Origin: Verrucomicrobiota bacterium
Lineage (GTDB): Bacteria > Verrucomicrobiota > Verrucomicrobiia > Chthoniobacterales > Xiphinematobacteraceae
Reading direction: 5' to 3'
Assembly: GCA_023269545.1 (NCBI GenBank)
Contig: JAHFTB010000003.1
Location: 1-64,000 of the forward strand
Length of the DNA: 64,000 nt
Shown: positions 35,816 to 43,783 of the stretch, in pieces
Layout: each line of letters starts with the position of its first letter
Position numbering within the stretch: position 1 is the stretch's first letter
Made by a program: the position numbers and the translations under genes
Notes under the pieces: generated by a model
The model's database searches: none
What the model saw: the letters and a program-made list of their open reading frames with translations, nothing else
Told to the model about the DNA's origin: nothing

Positions 35816-36798
35816 TATTAACCGACAGGTGCGGTGGGAGCAACCGTGGAGGAAAAAAGTTGATTCTATCGACGCTGGCTATGGTTGTGATAGTGCACGT
35901 CGTAGGAGTACTCATTGCAGGATTTCTTGTAATAGCCCGAAATTTAATACCTGAGCCTCCGGCTTTGGAGGTGAAGTGCGATGTGAAAATTCCCGCAAAA
36001 GTTCGCAAACATCGGATCGAAATGCGGCAAATGGAAATGGCACGCCCCAAAGCCAGTGCACATGAACTTCTCAAAAGCATTCACTCCACACCGCTCTCAC
36101 TTCCTCAATTGCCTCCCCTTTCAAAATTCACCTTAGAAACGATGGCGGATTTGGCAACCGAACTTGCCGCGGAACCCGGGAAAACGGGAGTGGGCTGGTC
36201 GGCTTCGGGAAAGAACAGTTTTTTTGGTGTAGGTACGGAAGCCAAGCGCATCCTCATCTTATATGATGTGTCAAAAACCGTTGTGAGCGCCGCTCAGCGA
36301 GCTGCAGTGCCTATGGAAATGATTCGAAAGGAAAGCTGCCGCTTAATAGATGAGCTGGGAATTCAATGCCGATTTGGACTTGCTCAGTTTGCAAGAAACT
36401 ATGCTTTTTTCAGCGACGGTCTTCTTCCAGTGACTGACGAAAATCGTCGTCGCGCCAAAGAATGGTTGAATCGCTGGTTTGCAACCACTGGGATGATGCC
36501 TCCTTTAACGCCCAATCTGATTTCCGGAAGTCCTGGCTTCCTGGAAGTTTTGACACATGCGTTTCGTTCACACCCCCAGGTGATCTATATCCTCAGCGAT
36601 GGCGGTTTTCACCGAAATGCCGGTCCCATTCCTTATGAAGAGATTCAATCCACATTACGACATCTCCAGGAGAAATATGAACCGCCAGTGAAAATCCATT
36701 TTCTTGCGGTAGGAATGAAAGAGGAGCGTTTTCGGGGAATGCAAAAAATCCTCTCTCCTTATGGAGGAACGATTCGGCACTTACTCCCCAGGCAATAA
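35770..36798 (+). CDS. membrane-anchored von Willebrand factor A-like protein
   Basis: From the ATG at 35770 the product has 342 residues: a basic start, one membrane helix (LILSTLAMVVIVHVVGVLIA), a basic/proline-rich linker, and a C-terminal vWA-like domain (about residues 165-340) with ILILYDVSKTV (a MIDAS-like DxS), FGLAQFARNYAFF, VIYILSDGGFH and KIHFLAVGM. The frame stays open upstream to an ATG at 35647 and a TTG at 35635, but that part is mainly repeat copy A and shows no family match. No start has a good ribosome-binding site, so the start is uncertain. Its position after ExbB/ExbD suggests a partner in that system. The last MIDAS positions are not all clear. Confidence 0.7.
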   Translation: MQFLGAIRSFLKPKVLLTDRCGGSNRGGKKLILSTLAMVVIVHVVGVLIAGFLVIARNLIPEPPALEVKCDVKIPAKVRKHRIEMRQMEMARPKASAHELLKSIHSTPLSLPQLPPLSKFTLETMADLATELAAEPGKTGVGWSASGKNSFFGVGTEAKRILILYDVSKTVVSAAQRAAVPMEMIRKESCRLIDELGIQCRFGLAQFARNYAFFSDGLLPVTDENRRRAKEWLNRWFATTGMMPPLTPNLISGSPGFLEVLTHAFRSHPQVIYILSDGGFHRNAGPIPYEEIQSTLRHLQEKYEPPVKIHFLAVGMKEERFRGMQKILSPYGGTIRHLLPRQ

Positions 36799-36812
36799 AT
36801 GGTATGAGAGGT

Positions 36813-36830
36813 GCTTCGCTATAGTGGATA
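36813..36830. repeat. dispersed TTCGCTATA motif, copy between vWA and sufD
   Basis: GCTTCGCTATAGTGGATA lies in the 72-bp gap between convergent genes. A variant, TTTCGTTATAGTGGAA, lies at 57395-57410. This copy lacks the TATAC left half of the longer copies. Confidence 0.4.
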
Positions 36831-36870
36831 GTTCGCACGAAATATCCATCTGCCAACGAAGAATCGCGAA

Positions 36871-38169
36871 CTAAGAATGCACTAGCCTGCGCATAATGAA
36901 TTCGCGAAGAGCTGGATTTTCCATACGTTCGAGCACGGAGGCTAAGAATCCATTTGCAATGAGGCGACGGCCTTGAGAGGCTGGGATGCCGCGAGCTTGC
37001 ATGTAGAAGAGTTCGTCTTCATTGATTTGCCCGGAGGTCGCACCGTGGGTACAACGGACATTATCCGCAAGGATTTCCAAGCCAGGCATTGAATTAGCTT
37101 CAGCGGCATCACTTAAAATGAGGTTGCGGACCTTCTGATAAGCATCCGTTTGATGTGCATCGGATTCGACCCGAATCAGGCCGGCAAAGGTGGTGCGAGC
37201 GGAGTCATCCAATGTGTTATGATAAAGAAGATCGCTCGAAGTGTTTGGAGCAGCATGGTCTTGTAGAGTACGCTGATCAATTTCACGAACACCGGAGGCG
37301 GGCGTAATGGAGAGCATGATGCTCCGTGCGTTGCGGCCTGTCAAACGGCTCAGACTTTCTGAACGCAGAAAACCAGCTCCAAAATTAGCTTGAAAGACAG
37401 TGGCTTTAGCATCCTTGCCGATCAGAGTGGAGTTTAAGTGCAAGGCGCGGGTGGTGGAACTCCAATCCTGGATTGCAGCATAAGTGACTTCCGCGCCAGC
37501 GGCGAGATGCAGGTCATTGATGCCGCAGACAAATCCGTGAGAATCAGAGGACGTGGAGCGGAAGTGATCCAAAACGGTGATTCGACTATGTTCTCCGCAA
37601 ATAATCAGTGTATGAGGAAAGAGAAGGGTGTTGGTTCCTCCAAGCCACGAGAAAATTTCCACGGGAAATTTTACAGTGGTATGAGGAGGAACATAAATTA
37701 AAACTCCATTCCGGAGGGATGCTTGATGCCAGAGAGCATATTTGTGTGACCCGAGTTCGATGGGTTGTTTCATGAAATACTCCCGCATTAAGTTTTCATG
37801 AGTTTGAATTGCCGATTTGAGAGGGGCTACGACTACGCCTGCGGGCAGGTTTTTAGTTTCCTGTGAGATTAAACTATCGTTTGCAAAGACCAGACGCGTG
37901 GCGTCTGAAGCTAGGCCGACGCTGTTTTCAAGGAGAGAGGAAGAATCTGTGAGAGTTTGATAGTGGAGGTCCGTCAGTTCCAAGGCCCGTACATTGGAAA
38001 ACCGCCAGGATTCTTGATTGCGGCTGGGTGTAGGAATGGAAAGAAATTCTTCCCATGCTTGATGTTGTAGCTCTCTGAACCAGGCGGGCCAGGTGGGATC
38101 TTCTTGAAATTGGGGATCAGGAGTAGTGGCCATGGAATGAGGCGCTGCAAACGATAGTTGGGTTGTCAA
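36871..38169 (-). CDS. sufD: Fe-S cluster assembly protein SufD
   Basis: This 432-residue SufD forms the SufBC2D scaffold for Fe-S cluster assembly. The C-terminal beta-helix core is clear: GVLIYVPPHTTVKFPVEIFS, HTLIICGEHSRITVLDHF, and the end region with NARSIMLSIT, LLYHNTLDDSARTTFAGLIR, DNVRCTHGATSGQINEDELF and YMQARGIPASQGRRL. The CTHGA and MQARG stretches are SufD/SufB signatures. The N-terminal 130 residues are helical and variable. It is the last gene of fur-sufC-sufB-sufD. SufE/SufS partners are not in the window. Confidence 0.93.
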   Translation of the reverse strand: MTTQLSFAAPHSMATTPDPQFQEDPTWPAWFRELQHQAWEEFLSIPTPSRNQESWRFSNVRALELTDLHYQTLTDSSSLLENSVGLASDATRLVFANDSLISQETKNLPAGVVVAPLKSAIQTHENLMREYFMKQPIELGSHKYALWHQASLRNGVLIYVPPHTTVKFPVEIFSWLGGTNTLLFPHTLIICGEHSRITVLDHFRSTSSDSHGFVCGINDLHLAAGAEVTYAAIQDWSSTTRALHLNSTLIGKDAKATVFQANFGAGFLRSESLSRLTGRNARSIMLSITPASGVREIDQRTLQDHAAPNTSSDLLYHNTLDDSARTTFAGLIRVESDAHQTDAYQKVRNLILSDAAEANSMPGLEILADNVRCTHGATSGQINEDELFYMQARGIPASQGRRLIANGFLASVLERMENPALREFIMRRLVHS

Positions 38170-38190
38170 TTTGTGGGATAGGAGGGGTGG

Positions 38191-38208
38191 ATACTGACTT
38201 CGCTATAA
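38191..38208. repeat. dispersed ATAC-GACTTCGCTATA motif, copy between sufB and sufD
   Basis: ATACTGACTTCGCTATAA lies 22 bp upstream of the sufD start. It matches the copy at 53891 at all but two of the shared positions. Confidence 0.45.
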
Positions 38209-38258
38209 TAGGCTGGGTGACAGGACAAGCTGCCTACTATAAACTATATATGGTCGCT

Positions 38259-38287
38259 ATTACTATAGAACCACCTTCTATAGTAAT
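38259..38287 (-). terminator. 12-bp perfect stem-loop just after sufB
   Basis: ATTACTATAGAA (38259-38270) pairs perfectly with 38276-38287 over a CCACC/GGTGG loop. It touches the sufB stop codon and lies 90 bp before sufD. With no T-tract downstream on the minus strand, a role in partial termination or mRNA stability between sufB and sufD is more likely than complete termination. Confidence 0.5.
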
Positions 38288-39693
38288 TAGCCGACGGAGC
38301 CTTCCATTTCGAGTTCGATGAGGCGTTTGAGTTCGACGGAATACTCCATGGGAAATTGACGAACCAGGTCGTTTACGAATCCATTTACGGAAAGGCTCAT
38401 GGCTTCTCCTTCTGTGAGTCCACGTTGCTGCATGTAAAAAATCTGTTCTGCGCTTACTTGACTCACGCTTGCCTCATGTTGGCAGGCATTTCCTTGTCCT
38501 CGCACTGTAATCGTAGGATAGGTATCCGTACGACTTTGCGAGTTAATCAGAAGAGCATCGCATTCGGTATTATTTTTGCAGCCTTTAAGATGTTTTGGCA
38601 CATGAACCAGGCCTCGATAGGTGGCTCGTCCTTCTCCTATACTAATGGATTTGGAAACGATATTGCTGGTAGTCTCATCTGCGGCATGAATCATTTTGGC
38701 ACCGGTATCCTGGTGTTGACCGTCGCCTGCGAGAGCAATGCTAATGACTTCTCCTCGGGCTTTGCGTCCTTTCATGACGACACCGGGGTATTTCATGGTC
38801 AAACGAGATCCGATATTACAGTCGATCCATTTGATTTCGGATGCTTCGTGTGCCAGGCCACGTTTAGTCACTAAATTAAAAACATTGGGACTCCAGTTTT
38901 GTACGGTGACGTATTGGATTTTAGCACCGGGGAGCGCGACTAGTTCTACGACTGCGCTATGAAGAGTTGCGGTTTCAAATTTGGGAGCGGTGCAGCCCTC
39001 CATGTACATGATTTCGCTTCCTTCATCCGCGATGATGAGGGTGCGTTCGAATTGGCCAAAGCTTTCCGCATTGATACGGAAATAAGCTTGCAAAGGATGT
39101 TTTACCTTCACTCCGGGTGGGACGTAGATAAAGCTACCTCCGCTGAAGACAGCGCTATTAAGCGCACTGAATTTATTATCCCCAGTAGGAATGACTTTTC
39201 CAAACCATTTTCGGAAAATTTCCGGGTGCTTTTTTAGGCCTTCCGTACTGCCTACGAAGAGGACTCCTTGTTCACCGACGGCTTGCTTAATATTTGAATA
39301 GGCGGATTCGCTATCAAATTGAGCTTCTACCCCGGCCAGGAATTTCCGTTCTTGTTCGGGAATGCCCAAGCGCTCGAATGTGCGTTTGACTTCATCGGGC
39401 ACTTCTTCCCAGGAGCGTTTAGGCTGTTGGCCTTGGGAGAGGTAATAGCGGATTTTGTCGAAGAGAATGTTTTCGAGATCTTTGCTCGCCCAGTGAGTGG
39501 GAAGCGGTTTTTCTAAGAACTTACGATAAGCATCTTTACGGAATTGGCGGATCCACTCCGGATCCTCTTTTACTTCGGAAATATAGTCGATGGTTTTTTC
39601 GCTAAGACCGACGCCTGCATCATAGGCATAATCCATGTCATAGCTGAAATTTCCGCGAGAACGGTCGATATCGATTTTGGTGTCTGTACTCAT
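38287..39693 (-). CDS. sufB: Fe-S cluster assembly protein SufB
   Basis: SufB is the scaffold subunit on which clusters form. The recognised protein begins [20 protein letters not shown]; an in-frame ATG 17 codons upstream (39744) overlaps sufC and adds no conserved sequence, so I choose 39693 (468 residues). Motifs are [40 protein letters not shown], the [16 protein letters not shown] region, [16 protein letters not shown] and [20 protein letters not shown], including the conserved Cys of NNTECD. It sits between sufC and sufD. Confidence 0.96.
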   Translation of the reverse strand: MSTDTKIDIDRSRGNFSYDMDYAYDAGVGLSEKTIDYISEVKEDPEWIRQFRKDAYRKFLEKPLPTHWASKDLENILFDKIRYYLSQGQQPKRSWEEVPDEVKRTFERLGIPEQERKFLAGVEAQFDSESAYSNIKQAVGEQGVLFVGSTEGLKKHPEIFRKWFGKVIPTGDNKFSALNSAVFSGGSFIYVPPGVKVKHPLQAYFRINAESFGQFERTLIIADEGSEIMYMEGCTAPKFETATLHSAVVELVALPGAKIQYVTVQNWSPNVFNLVTKRGLAHEASEIKWIDCNIGSRLTMKYPGVVMKGRKARGEVISIALAGDGQHQDTGAKMIHAADETTSNIVSKSISIGEGRATYRGLVHVPKHLKGCKNNTECDALLINSQSRTDTYPTITVRGQGNACQHEASVSQVSAEQIFYMQQRGLTEGEAMSLSVNGFVNDLVRQFPMEYSVELKRLIELEMEGSVG

Positions 39694-39716
39694 GGGTTTC
39701 TTCTTTGGTGGAGGAT

Positions 39717-40469
39717 TTAAGTAAGAGCGGGGGCTGTCACCCAATCATAGCCTTCGGCTTCGAGTTTTAAGGCGAGTTCTTTGCCTCCGCTGCAAGCGAT
39801 CTGTCCATCTACCATGACATGAACACGATCCGGTACGATGTAGTTGAGGAGTCGTTGATAATGGGTGATGAGAAGCATTCCCACGTGGGGACCACGAAGT
39901 GCATTGACGCCTTCGGAAACAATTTTGAGGGCATCGATATCGAGGCCGCTGTCGGTTTCGTCTAACACGGCATAGGCGGGTTGAAGCATGGCCATTTGGA
40001 GAATTTCACAACGTTTCTTTTCTCCTCCGGAAAATCCTTCATTTACAGAGCGGGAAGTAAATATCCGAGGGATTTGGAGGGCATCCATTTTTTTATAAAG
40101 TGCGGCGTAATAATCGGTGGCTTCCAGTTCTTCGCCTTCGGGCATCCGAGCTTGCAGAGCGGCACGGATGAAGTTGGCTATGGTGACGCCAGGGATTTCC
40201 ATGGGGTATTGGAAAGCGAGAAAAAGGCCGAGACGGGCACGTTCGTCGGGTTCTATACCCAGGATGCTTTGACCATCGAGCAGGACGTCGCCGGAGGTCA
40301 CTGTATAATCAGGATGTCCGGCCATAATTTTGGCAAGGGTGCTTTTACCAGAACCATTTTTTCCCATGATAGCATGCACTTCTCCTTTTGGGATTTCGAG
40401 TTGAATGCCTTTAAGGATTTCCTGGTTGCCAATATTGGCATGGAGGTCGTGGATGATCAATGAACTCAT
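39717..40469 (-). CDS. sufC: Fe-S cluster assembly ATPase SufC
   Basis: This 250-residue ABC-type ATPase powers the SufBCD scaffold. Walker A is [12 protein letters not shown], the signature is [18 protein letters not shown], Walker B is [17 protein letters not shown], and the family-specific [10 protein letters not shown] follows. It overlaps the upstream Fur-family gene by 4 bp (ATGA), so the regulator and the pathway it presumably senses iron or redox state for are made together. sufB follows 23 bp after the stop. Confidence 0.97.
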   Translation of the reverse strand: MSSLIIHDLHANIGNQEILKGIQLEIPKGEVHAIMGKNGSGKSTLAKIMAGHPDYTVTSGDVLLDGQSILGIEPDERARLGLFLAFQYPMEIPGVTIANFIRAALQARMPEGEELEATDYYAALYKKMDALQIPRIFTSRSVNEGFSGGEKKRCEILQMAMLQPAYAVLDETDSGLDIDALKIVSEGVNALRGPHVGMLLITHYQRLLNYIVPDRVHVMVDGQIACSGGKELALKLEAEGYDWVTAPALT

Positions 40470-40978
40470 GATGGGTTAGTATCTTTTGAAAGCTGAGAGG
40501 AAGAAAGAGAGGGGGAACATTTGTTACAAAGGCCGCGCAATGTCATTTCTTGTGAATCGATCACATAACCGGGGGGAAGCGAGATTTGAGGAGATGCGGG
40601 CCAGTTGACATCGTGTACTTTTCCACATTGATTGCAGACAAAATGACCGTGTTCCCGCAAATTTGCGCAGTACCGGGTGGGTTCGCGATCTACATGAACC
40701 TGACGAACTAAGCCACAGGAAGCCAGCGTTTCCAGGCAATTATAAACAGTGGCAAGCGAAATGGAAGGGGCGGTCTTCTTGACTCGAAGAAAGACCTCGG
40801 TCGCACTGGGGTGATCCCGGCGTCCCATCAGAGCATCGTATACGTGTCGCCTCTGAGGGGTCAGACGTAACCCGCTGTGACTGATTGCCTTTTCATAGGA
40901 ATCCGAAACTCGCTCGCCACGGTGAGTGGGCGAAGGAGCCTCCGCGTTTGCGTTGGAATTCCGGTGAGGTGCGTTCAT
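40466..40978 (-). CDS. Fur-family metalloregulator
   Basis: This 170-residue regulator has a winged-helix domain ([20 protein letters not shown], then [19 protein letters not shown] with the recognition helix) and the dimerisation domain with [15 protein letters not shown]. CxxC pairs (CNQC here, CNKC near the end) would hold structural zinc as in Fur/PerR/Zur. It is the first gene of the suf operon, so it probably controls Fe-S assembly in answer to iron or peroxide. A PerR/Fur-like palindrome lies about 40 bp upstream. Iron (Fur) and peroxide (PerR) sensing cannot be told apart from sequence. The N-terminal 30 residues are an unconserved extension. Confidence 0.9.
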   Translation of the reverse strand: MNAPHRNSNANAEAPSPTHRGERVSDSYEKAISHSGLRLTPQRRHVYDALMGRRDHPSATEVFLRVKKTAPSISLATVYNCLETLASCGLVRQVHVDREPTRYCANLREHGHFVCNQCGKVHDVNWPASPQISLPPGYVIDSQEMTLRGLCNKCSPSLSSSQLSKDTNPS

Positions 40979-41015
40979 GCCAGTATTTTTAACTTATGTA
41001 CGCTACTATTTTAAT

Positions 41016-41030
41016 CAAGAATTATTCTAA
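41016..41030. promoter_or_regulatory. candidate Fur/PerR box upstream of the fur-suf operon
   Basis: CAAGAATTATTCTAA contains the interrupted palindrome AGAAT-t-ATTCT in a 7-1-7 frame, close to the PerR/Fur box pattern (TTATAATNATTATAA). It lies 38 bp before the regulator's ATG, where autoregulation of the operon would be expected. This is a pattern match only. Confidence 0.45.
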
Positions 41031-41104
41031 TTTAAAATAAATGAGAATGAGGCATAAAAGAACGGCAACCCTTTGGGCGATCTTTCTTTCAGCGTAGGAC
41101 GGTA

Positions 41105-41121
41105 TTTTTTGGACTGGCTCT
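41105..41121. mobile_element. solo insertion-sequence end, left nuo breakpoint
   Basis: TTTTTTGGACTGGCTCT here is repeated exactly at 59722-59738. The reverse complement, AGAGCCAGTCC plus an A-run, looks like a terminal inverted repeat of an IS4/IS5-type element. GATAGGGGC follows in both places at different spacing. No transposase is attached. Confidence 0.4.
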
Positions 41122-41152
41122 AAACGATAACCGTAGGGATAGGGGCGTTCCG

Positions 41153-41473
41153 CTACAGTTTCATCTGGTCGAGATCTTCGACATGGACTGTTTGGCGCAT
41201 TCGGAACAATGCCACAAGAATAGCAAGTCCTACCGCCACCTCTGCAGCTGCCACGGTAATAGTAAAAAACACTAATATCTGAGCATGATAATTTGGCAGT
41301 CCCTGAGAATCCAAATGGAATCTGGAAAACGAAACCAAAGTCAGATTGGCTGCGCTTAACATCAGCTCCAGACACATAAATATGACGAGGATATTTCGAC
41401 GAATCAGCACGCCTGCAAATCCCACTGCAAAAAGAATTCCGCTAGCCAAAAGATAATGAGTGAGAGAAGGCAT
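41153..41473 (-). CDS. nuoK: NADH-quinone oxidoreductase subunit K
   Basis: This 106-residue, three-helix subunit of the proton-pumping arm has the conserved [20 protein letters not shown] (helix 2 Glu) and a helix 3 Glu in [20 protein letters not shown]. It directly abuts nuoJ. It is the last gene of this nuo block. In most bacteria nuoL follows nuoK, but here nuoL lies 19 kb away on the other strand. Confidence 0.96.
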   Translation of the reverse strand: MPSLTHYLLASGILFAVGFAGVLIRRNILVIFMCLELMLSAANLTLVSFSRFHLDSQGLPNYHAQILVFFTITVAAAEVAVGLAILVALFRMRQTVHVEDLDQMKL

Positions 41474-42067
41474 TTATTTGCGCTCCTTTTTACTGCCCGG
41501 GAACTGCGATTTCTTAAGAGAAGGCATTTCTTCATTCATGCGGTTTTTGGGAGCAATTCGCGGCTTATTTTTTCCGTGGGTACTGAGTAAGACTACTCCT
41601 ATGGTTGCCACTAATAGAAGCACTCCGACCATTTGAAATGGAAAATTATAGTGGCTAAAAAGTAACCTTCCCAAGGAAGTCACATCATCCGTCTTAGCCA
41701 TCCCTAATACGGGCATCGGAACCTGTGCTTTGGGCAAGGCATAGATAGCCCTGATCAGCAACAGACAAAATGCCACCGCAATACCAATAGCACCGGCGAA
41801 CATCGCTTTGTTAAATCGACGCTGCTCCTCCTTCTTAATATTTAGTAACATGATGATGAACAAAAAGAGCACCATCACCGCTCCCGCATAAATCAAGACT
41901 TGGATAATTCCCAGAAAGAAAGCATCCAACGTAAAAAAAAGACCAGCGAGAAAAATAAAAGACATCACCAGATTCATAGCGCTGGTTACGGGATTTCGGG
42001 CAATGATGACGCCTAATCCAAATACTAACATCAAAACGGAAAAAATATAAAAAAGAAATAGGAGCAT
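41474..42067 (-). CDS. nuoJ: NADH-quinone oxidoreductase subunit J, with a repeat-encoded tail
   Basis: This is a five-helix membrane subunit of complex I. Family features are ARNPVTSAMNLVMSFIFLAG, FFLGIIQVLIYAGAVMVLFLF and QMVGVLLLVATIGVVLLS. The protein is 197 residues. The last roughly 33 (from HGKNKPRIAPKNRMNEEMPS onward) are basic, have no counterpart in usual NuoJ, and are encoded by the antisense strand of dispersed hairpin repeat copy C. The tail follows the last helix, so it may be tolerated without loss of function. nuoK begins immediately after the stop. Confidence 0.94.
   Translation of the reverse strand: MLLFLFYIFSVLMLVFGLGVIIARNPVTSAMNLVMSFIFLAGLFFTLDAFFLGIIQVLIYAGAVMVLFLFIIMLLNIKKEEQRRFNKAMFAGAIGIAVAFCLLLIRAIYALPKAQVPMPVLGMAKTDDVTSLGRLLFSHYNFPFQMVGVLLLVATIGVVLLSTHGKNKPRIAPKNRMNEEMPSLKKSQFPGSKKERK
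41475..41575 (+). repeat. dispersed hairpin repeat, copy C, forming the 3' end of nuoJ
   Basis: On the + strand it reads ACTGCCCGGGAACTGCGATT, TCTTAAGAG, TTCATTCATGCGG, then GGGAGCAATTCGCGGCTTAT. This is collinear with copy B read on the minus strand (about three quarters of bases shared by eye). It is antisense to nuoJ and supplies its last codons and stop. Confidence 0.65.
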
Positions 42068-42073
42068 AATCCG

Positions 42074-42604
42074 CTATTTCTTTTCGTTCCATTTAAAAAT
42101 GAGTCCCTTCATCACTCCTCCCAGCTCATAAAGTTTTTTCTTATTATGGATCATTTCATCGCGCGAATAGCCAGTAATAGAATAATCCTTCCGCAAGAAA
42201 ATCGCCTGCTCCGGGCATACTTCCTCACAAAGGCCACAATAAATGCAGCGAATCATATCGATATTAAATTCTTTAGGACGTTTCTCGACTTTTGCCCAAG
42301 GATCGTCATTCGGAATTTCTTCCGGCTGGATCACAATGGCTTGCGGCGGACAAATAAATTCACATAATTGACAGGCAACACATCTCTCCTTTCCCCATTC
42401 ATCCATGACAAGAGTGGGAGCTCCTCGATAATAAGAGGGAAGTTGAGAATCCCAACGCTCTTCGGGATATTGCATGGTTACTCGGGTTTTCCCAAATAAA
42501 GAGTTCTTAAAATGCTTCCAGGTAATCAGCAGTCCGGCCAGGATTGCAGGTAGAAAAAATTTCTCGGCGAGGGTGAGCTGCGGACGTCGTACGGTGAATG
42601 CCAT
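42074..42604 (-). CDS. nuoI: NADH-quinone oxidoreductase subunit I
   Basis: This peripheral-arm subunit has two [4Fe-4S] clusters (N6a/N6b), with the ligand sets CVACQLCEFICPPQAI and CIYCGLCEEVCPEQAI at about residues 75-135. The 176-residue length is normal. The N-terminal amphipathic/hydrophobic part (FFLPAILAGLLITWKHF) contacts NuoH. It lies 7 bp after nuoH and 6 bp before nuoJ. It depends on the nearby Suf system for its clusters. Confidence 0.96.
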   Translation of the reverse strand: MAFTVRRPQLTLAEKFFLPAILAGLLITWKHFKNSLFGKTRVTMQYPEERWDSQLPSYYRGAPTLVMDEWGKERCVACQLCEFICPPQAIVIQPEEIPNDDPWAKVEKRPKEFNIDMIRCIYCGLCEEVCPEQAIFLRKDYSITGYSRDEMIHNKKKLYELGGVMKGLIFKWNEKK

Positions 42605-42611
42605 AGTAAAA

Positions 42612-43775
42612 TCAATGCCTCCAGTAAGCTAATATAAACGCAGTGAGAAAAATATTCACCAACGCAATTTCAAATAAGTAGTACCATCCTAATTTCATCA
42701 GTTGGTCATATCGAAATCGGGGAAGAGTCCATCTTACCCAAATAAAAAAGAAGAGAATGGCTGCCACTTTGGCAAAAAAAACAAATATATTTATCAGCCC
42801 CCAAAAAATTCCATGCGTTCCATCGGGGATAAAGGGTAGACTCCATCCGCCAAGAAATAGGGTGACGATCACGCCTGAACCGACGATCATTGCAGCATAT
42901 TCTCCGAGAAAAAACAGAGCGAAACCCATTGAAGAATATTCCGTATGATATCCACCCACAAGTTCTTGTTCGGCTTCCGGAAGATCAAAAGGGAGACGAT
43001 TGGTTTCCGCAAACATTCCTATCATAAAAATGACAAAGGATATGAGCATCAACAATGCAAGCACCACTTTCCGAACGGAAAATCCCGATACAAAAGATTC
43101 CCAAATCGCCTGAAAATTTCCCTCCATCAAATGATGAATCGAAAATCCCTGCGGCCACCAAGGAGCGATGGTCCAACCATATTTCACTTGATACTCCACA
43201 ATTTGTGACAAGTTGAGGGATCCTATCATCAGAAAAACAGGGATCACCGAAAGCCCCAATGCCAGTTCGTAAGAAATCATCTGTGAACTCGAGCGAATGC
43301 CACCGAGAAAAGGATATTTGGAATTGGATGCCCATCCGGCTAGTACCACTCCATAAACGCTTAATGAAGAAATAGCGAATACATAGAGAATTCCGATATT
43401 AATATCTGCGATTACCATCTTTTGCCCTAAAAGCGTGCTACCGAATGGAAGTACTGCGAGGACTAAAATCGGGGGAATCATCGCGAGCTGAGGAGCTATG
43501 CAATAGAAAAATTTATTTACCGTATCAGGAATGAAGTTTTCTTTTAACAACAGCTTTATAGCATCAGCAATCGGCTGGCCCAGTCCCCAAAGAGACAGAT
43601 TAGTAAAGGGAAGCCCCACTCGATTAGGCCCTTTACGGTCTTGAATAAAAGCGCTCACCTTCCGTTCGGCATATACGGTATAAGATATCAGGAAGAGAGT
43701 AATGCCCAGAAGCGCCGCTGTCTTGATTAAGGAAGTCCACACAAGAAAGACTTCCGGTTGGAAGAGAATTTGCAT
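42612..43775 (-). CDS. nuoH: NADH-quinone oxidoreductase subunit H
   Basis: This eight-helix subunit forms the quinone site at the membrane interface. Conserved stretches are YAERKVSAFIQDRKGPNRVG, GLGQPIADAIKLLLKENFIP, FAETNRLPFDLPEAEQELVG and FFIWVRWTLPRFRYDQLMKLGW. I take the ATG at 43775 (387 residues, 8 bp after nuoG). The frame is open 45 codons further, but that part only overlaps the end of nuoG out of frame. Confidence 0.96.
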   Translation of the reverse strand: MQILFQPEVFLVWTSLIKTAALLGITLFLISYTVYAERKVSAFIQDRKGPNRVGLPFTNLSLWGLGQPIADAIKLLLKENFIPDTVNKFFYCIAPQLAMIPPILVLAVLPFGSTLLGQKMVIADINIGILYVFAISSLSVYGVVLAGWASNSKYPFLGGIRSSSQMISYELALGLSVIPVFLMIGSLNLSQIVEYQVKYGWTIAPWWPQGFSIHHLMEGNFQAIWESFVSGFSVRKVVLALLMLISFVIFMIGMFAETNRLPFDLPEAEQELVGGYHTEYSSMGFALFFLGEYAAMIVGSGVIVTLFLGGWSLPFIPDGTHGIFWGLINIFVFFAKVAAILFFFIWVRWTLPRFRYDQLMKLGWYYLFEIALVNIFLTAFILAYWRH

Positions 43776-43783
43776 GGATATCT

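Noticed and set aside
41022-41375. A 117-codon minus-strand frame next to fur
   Set aside because: It overlaps most of nuoK in a different frame and is a shadow of it.
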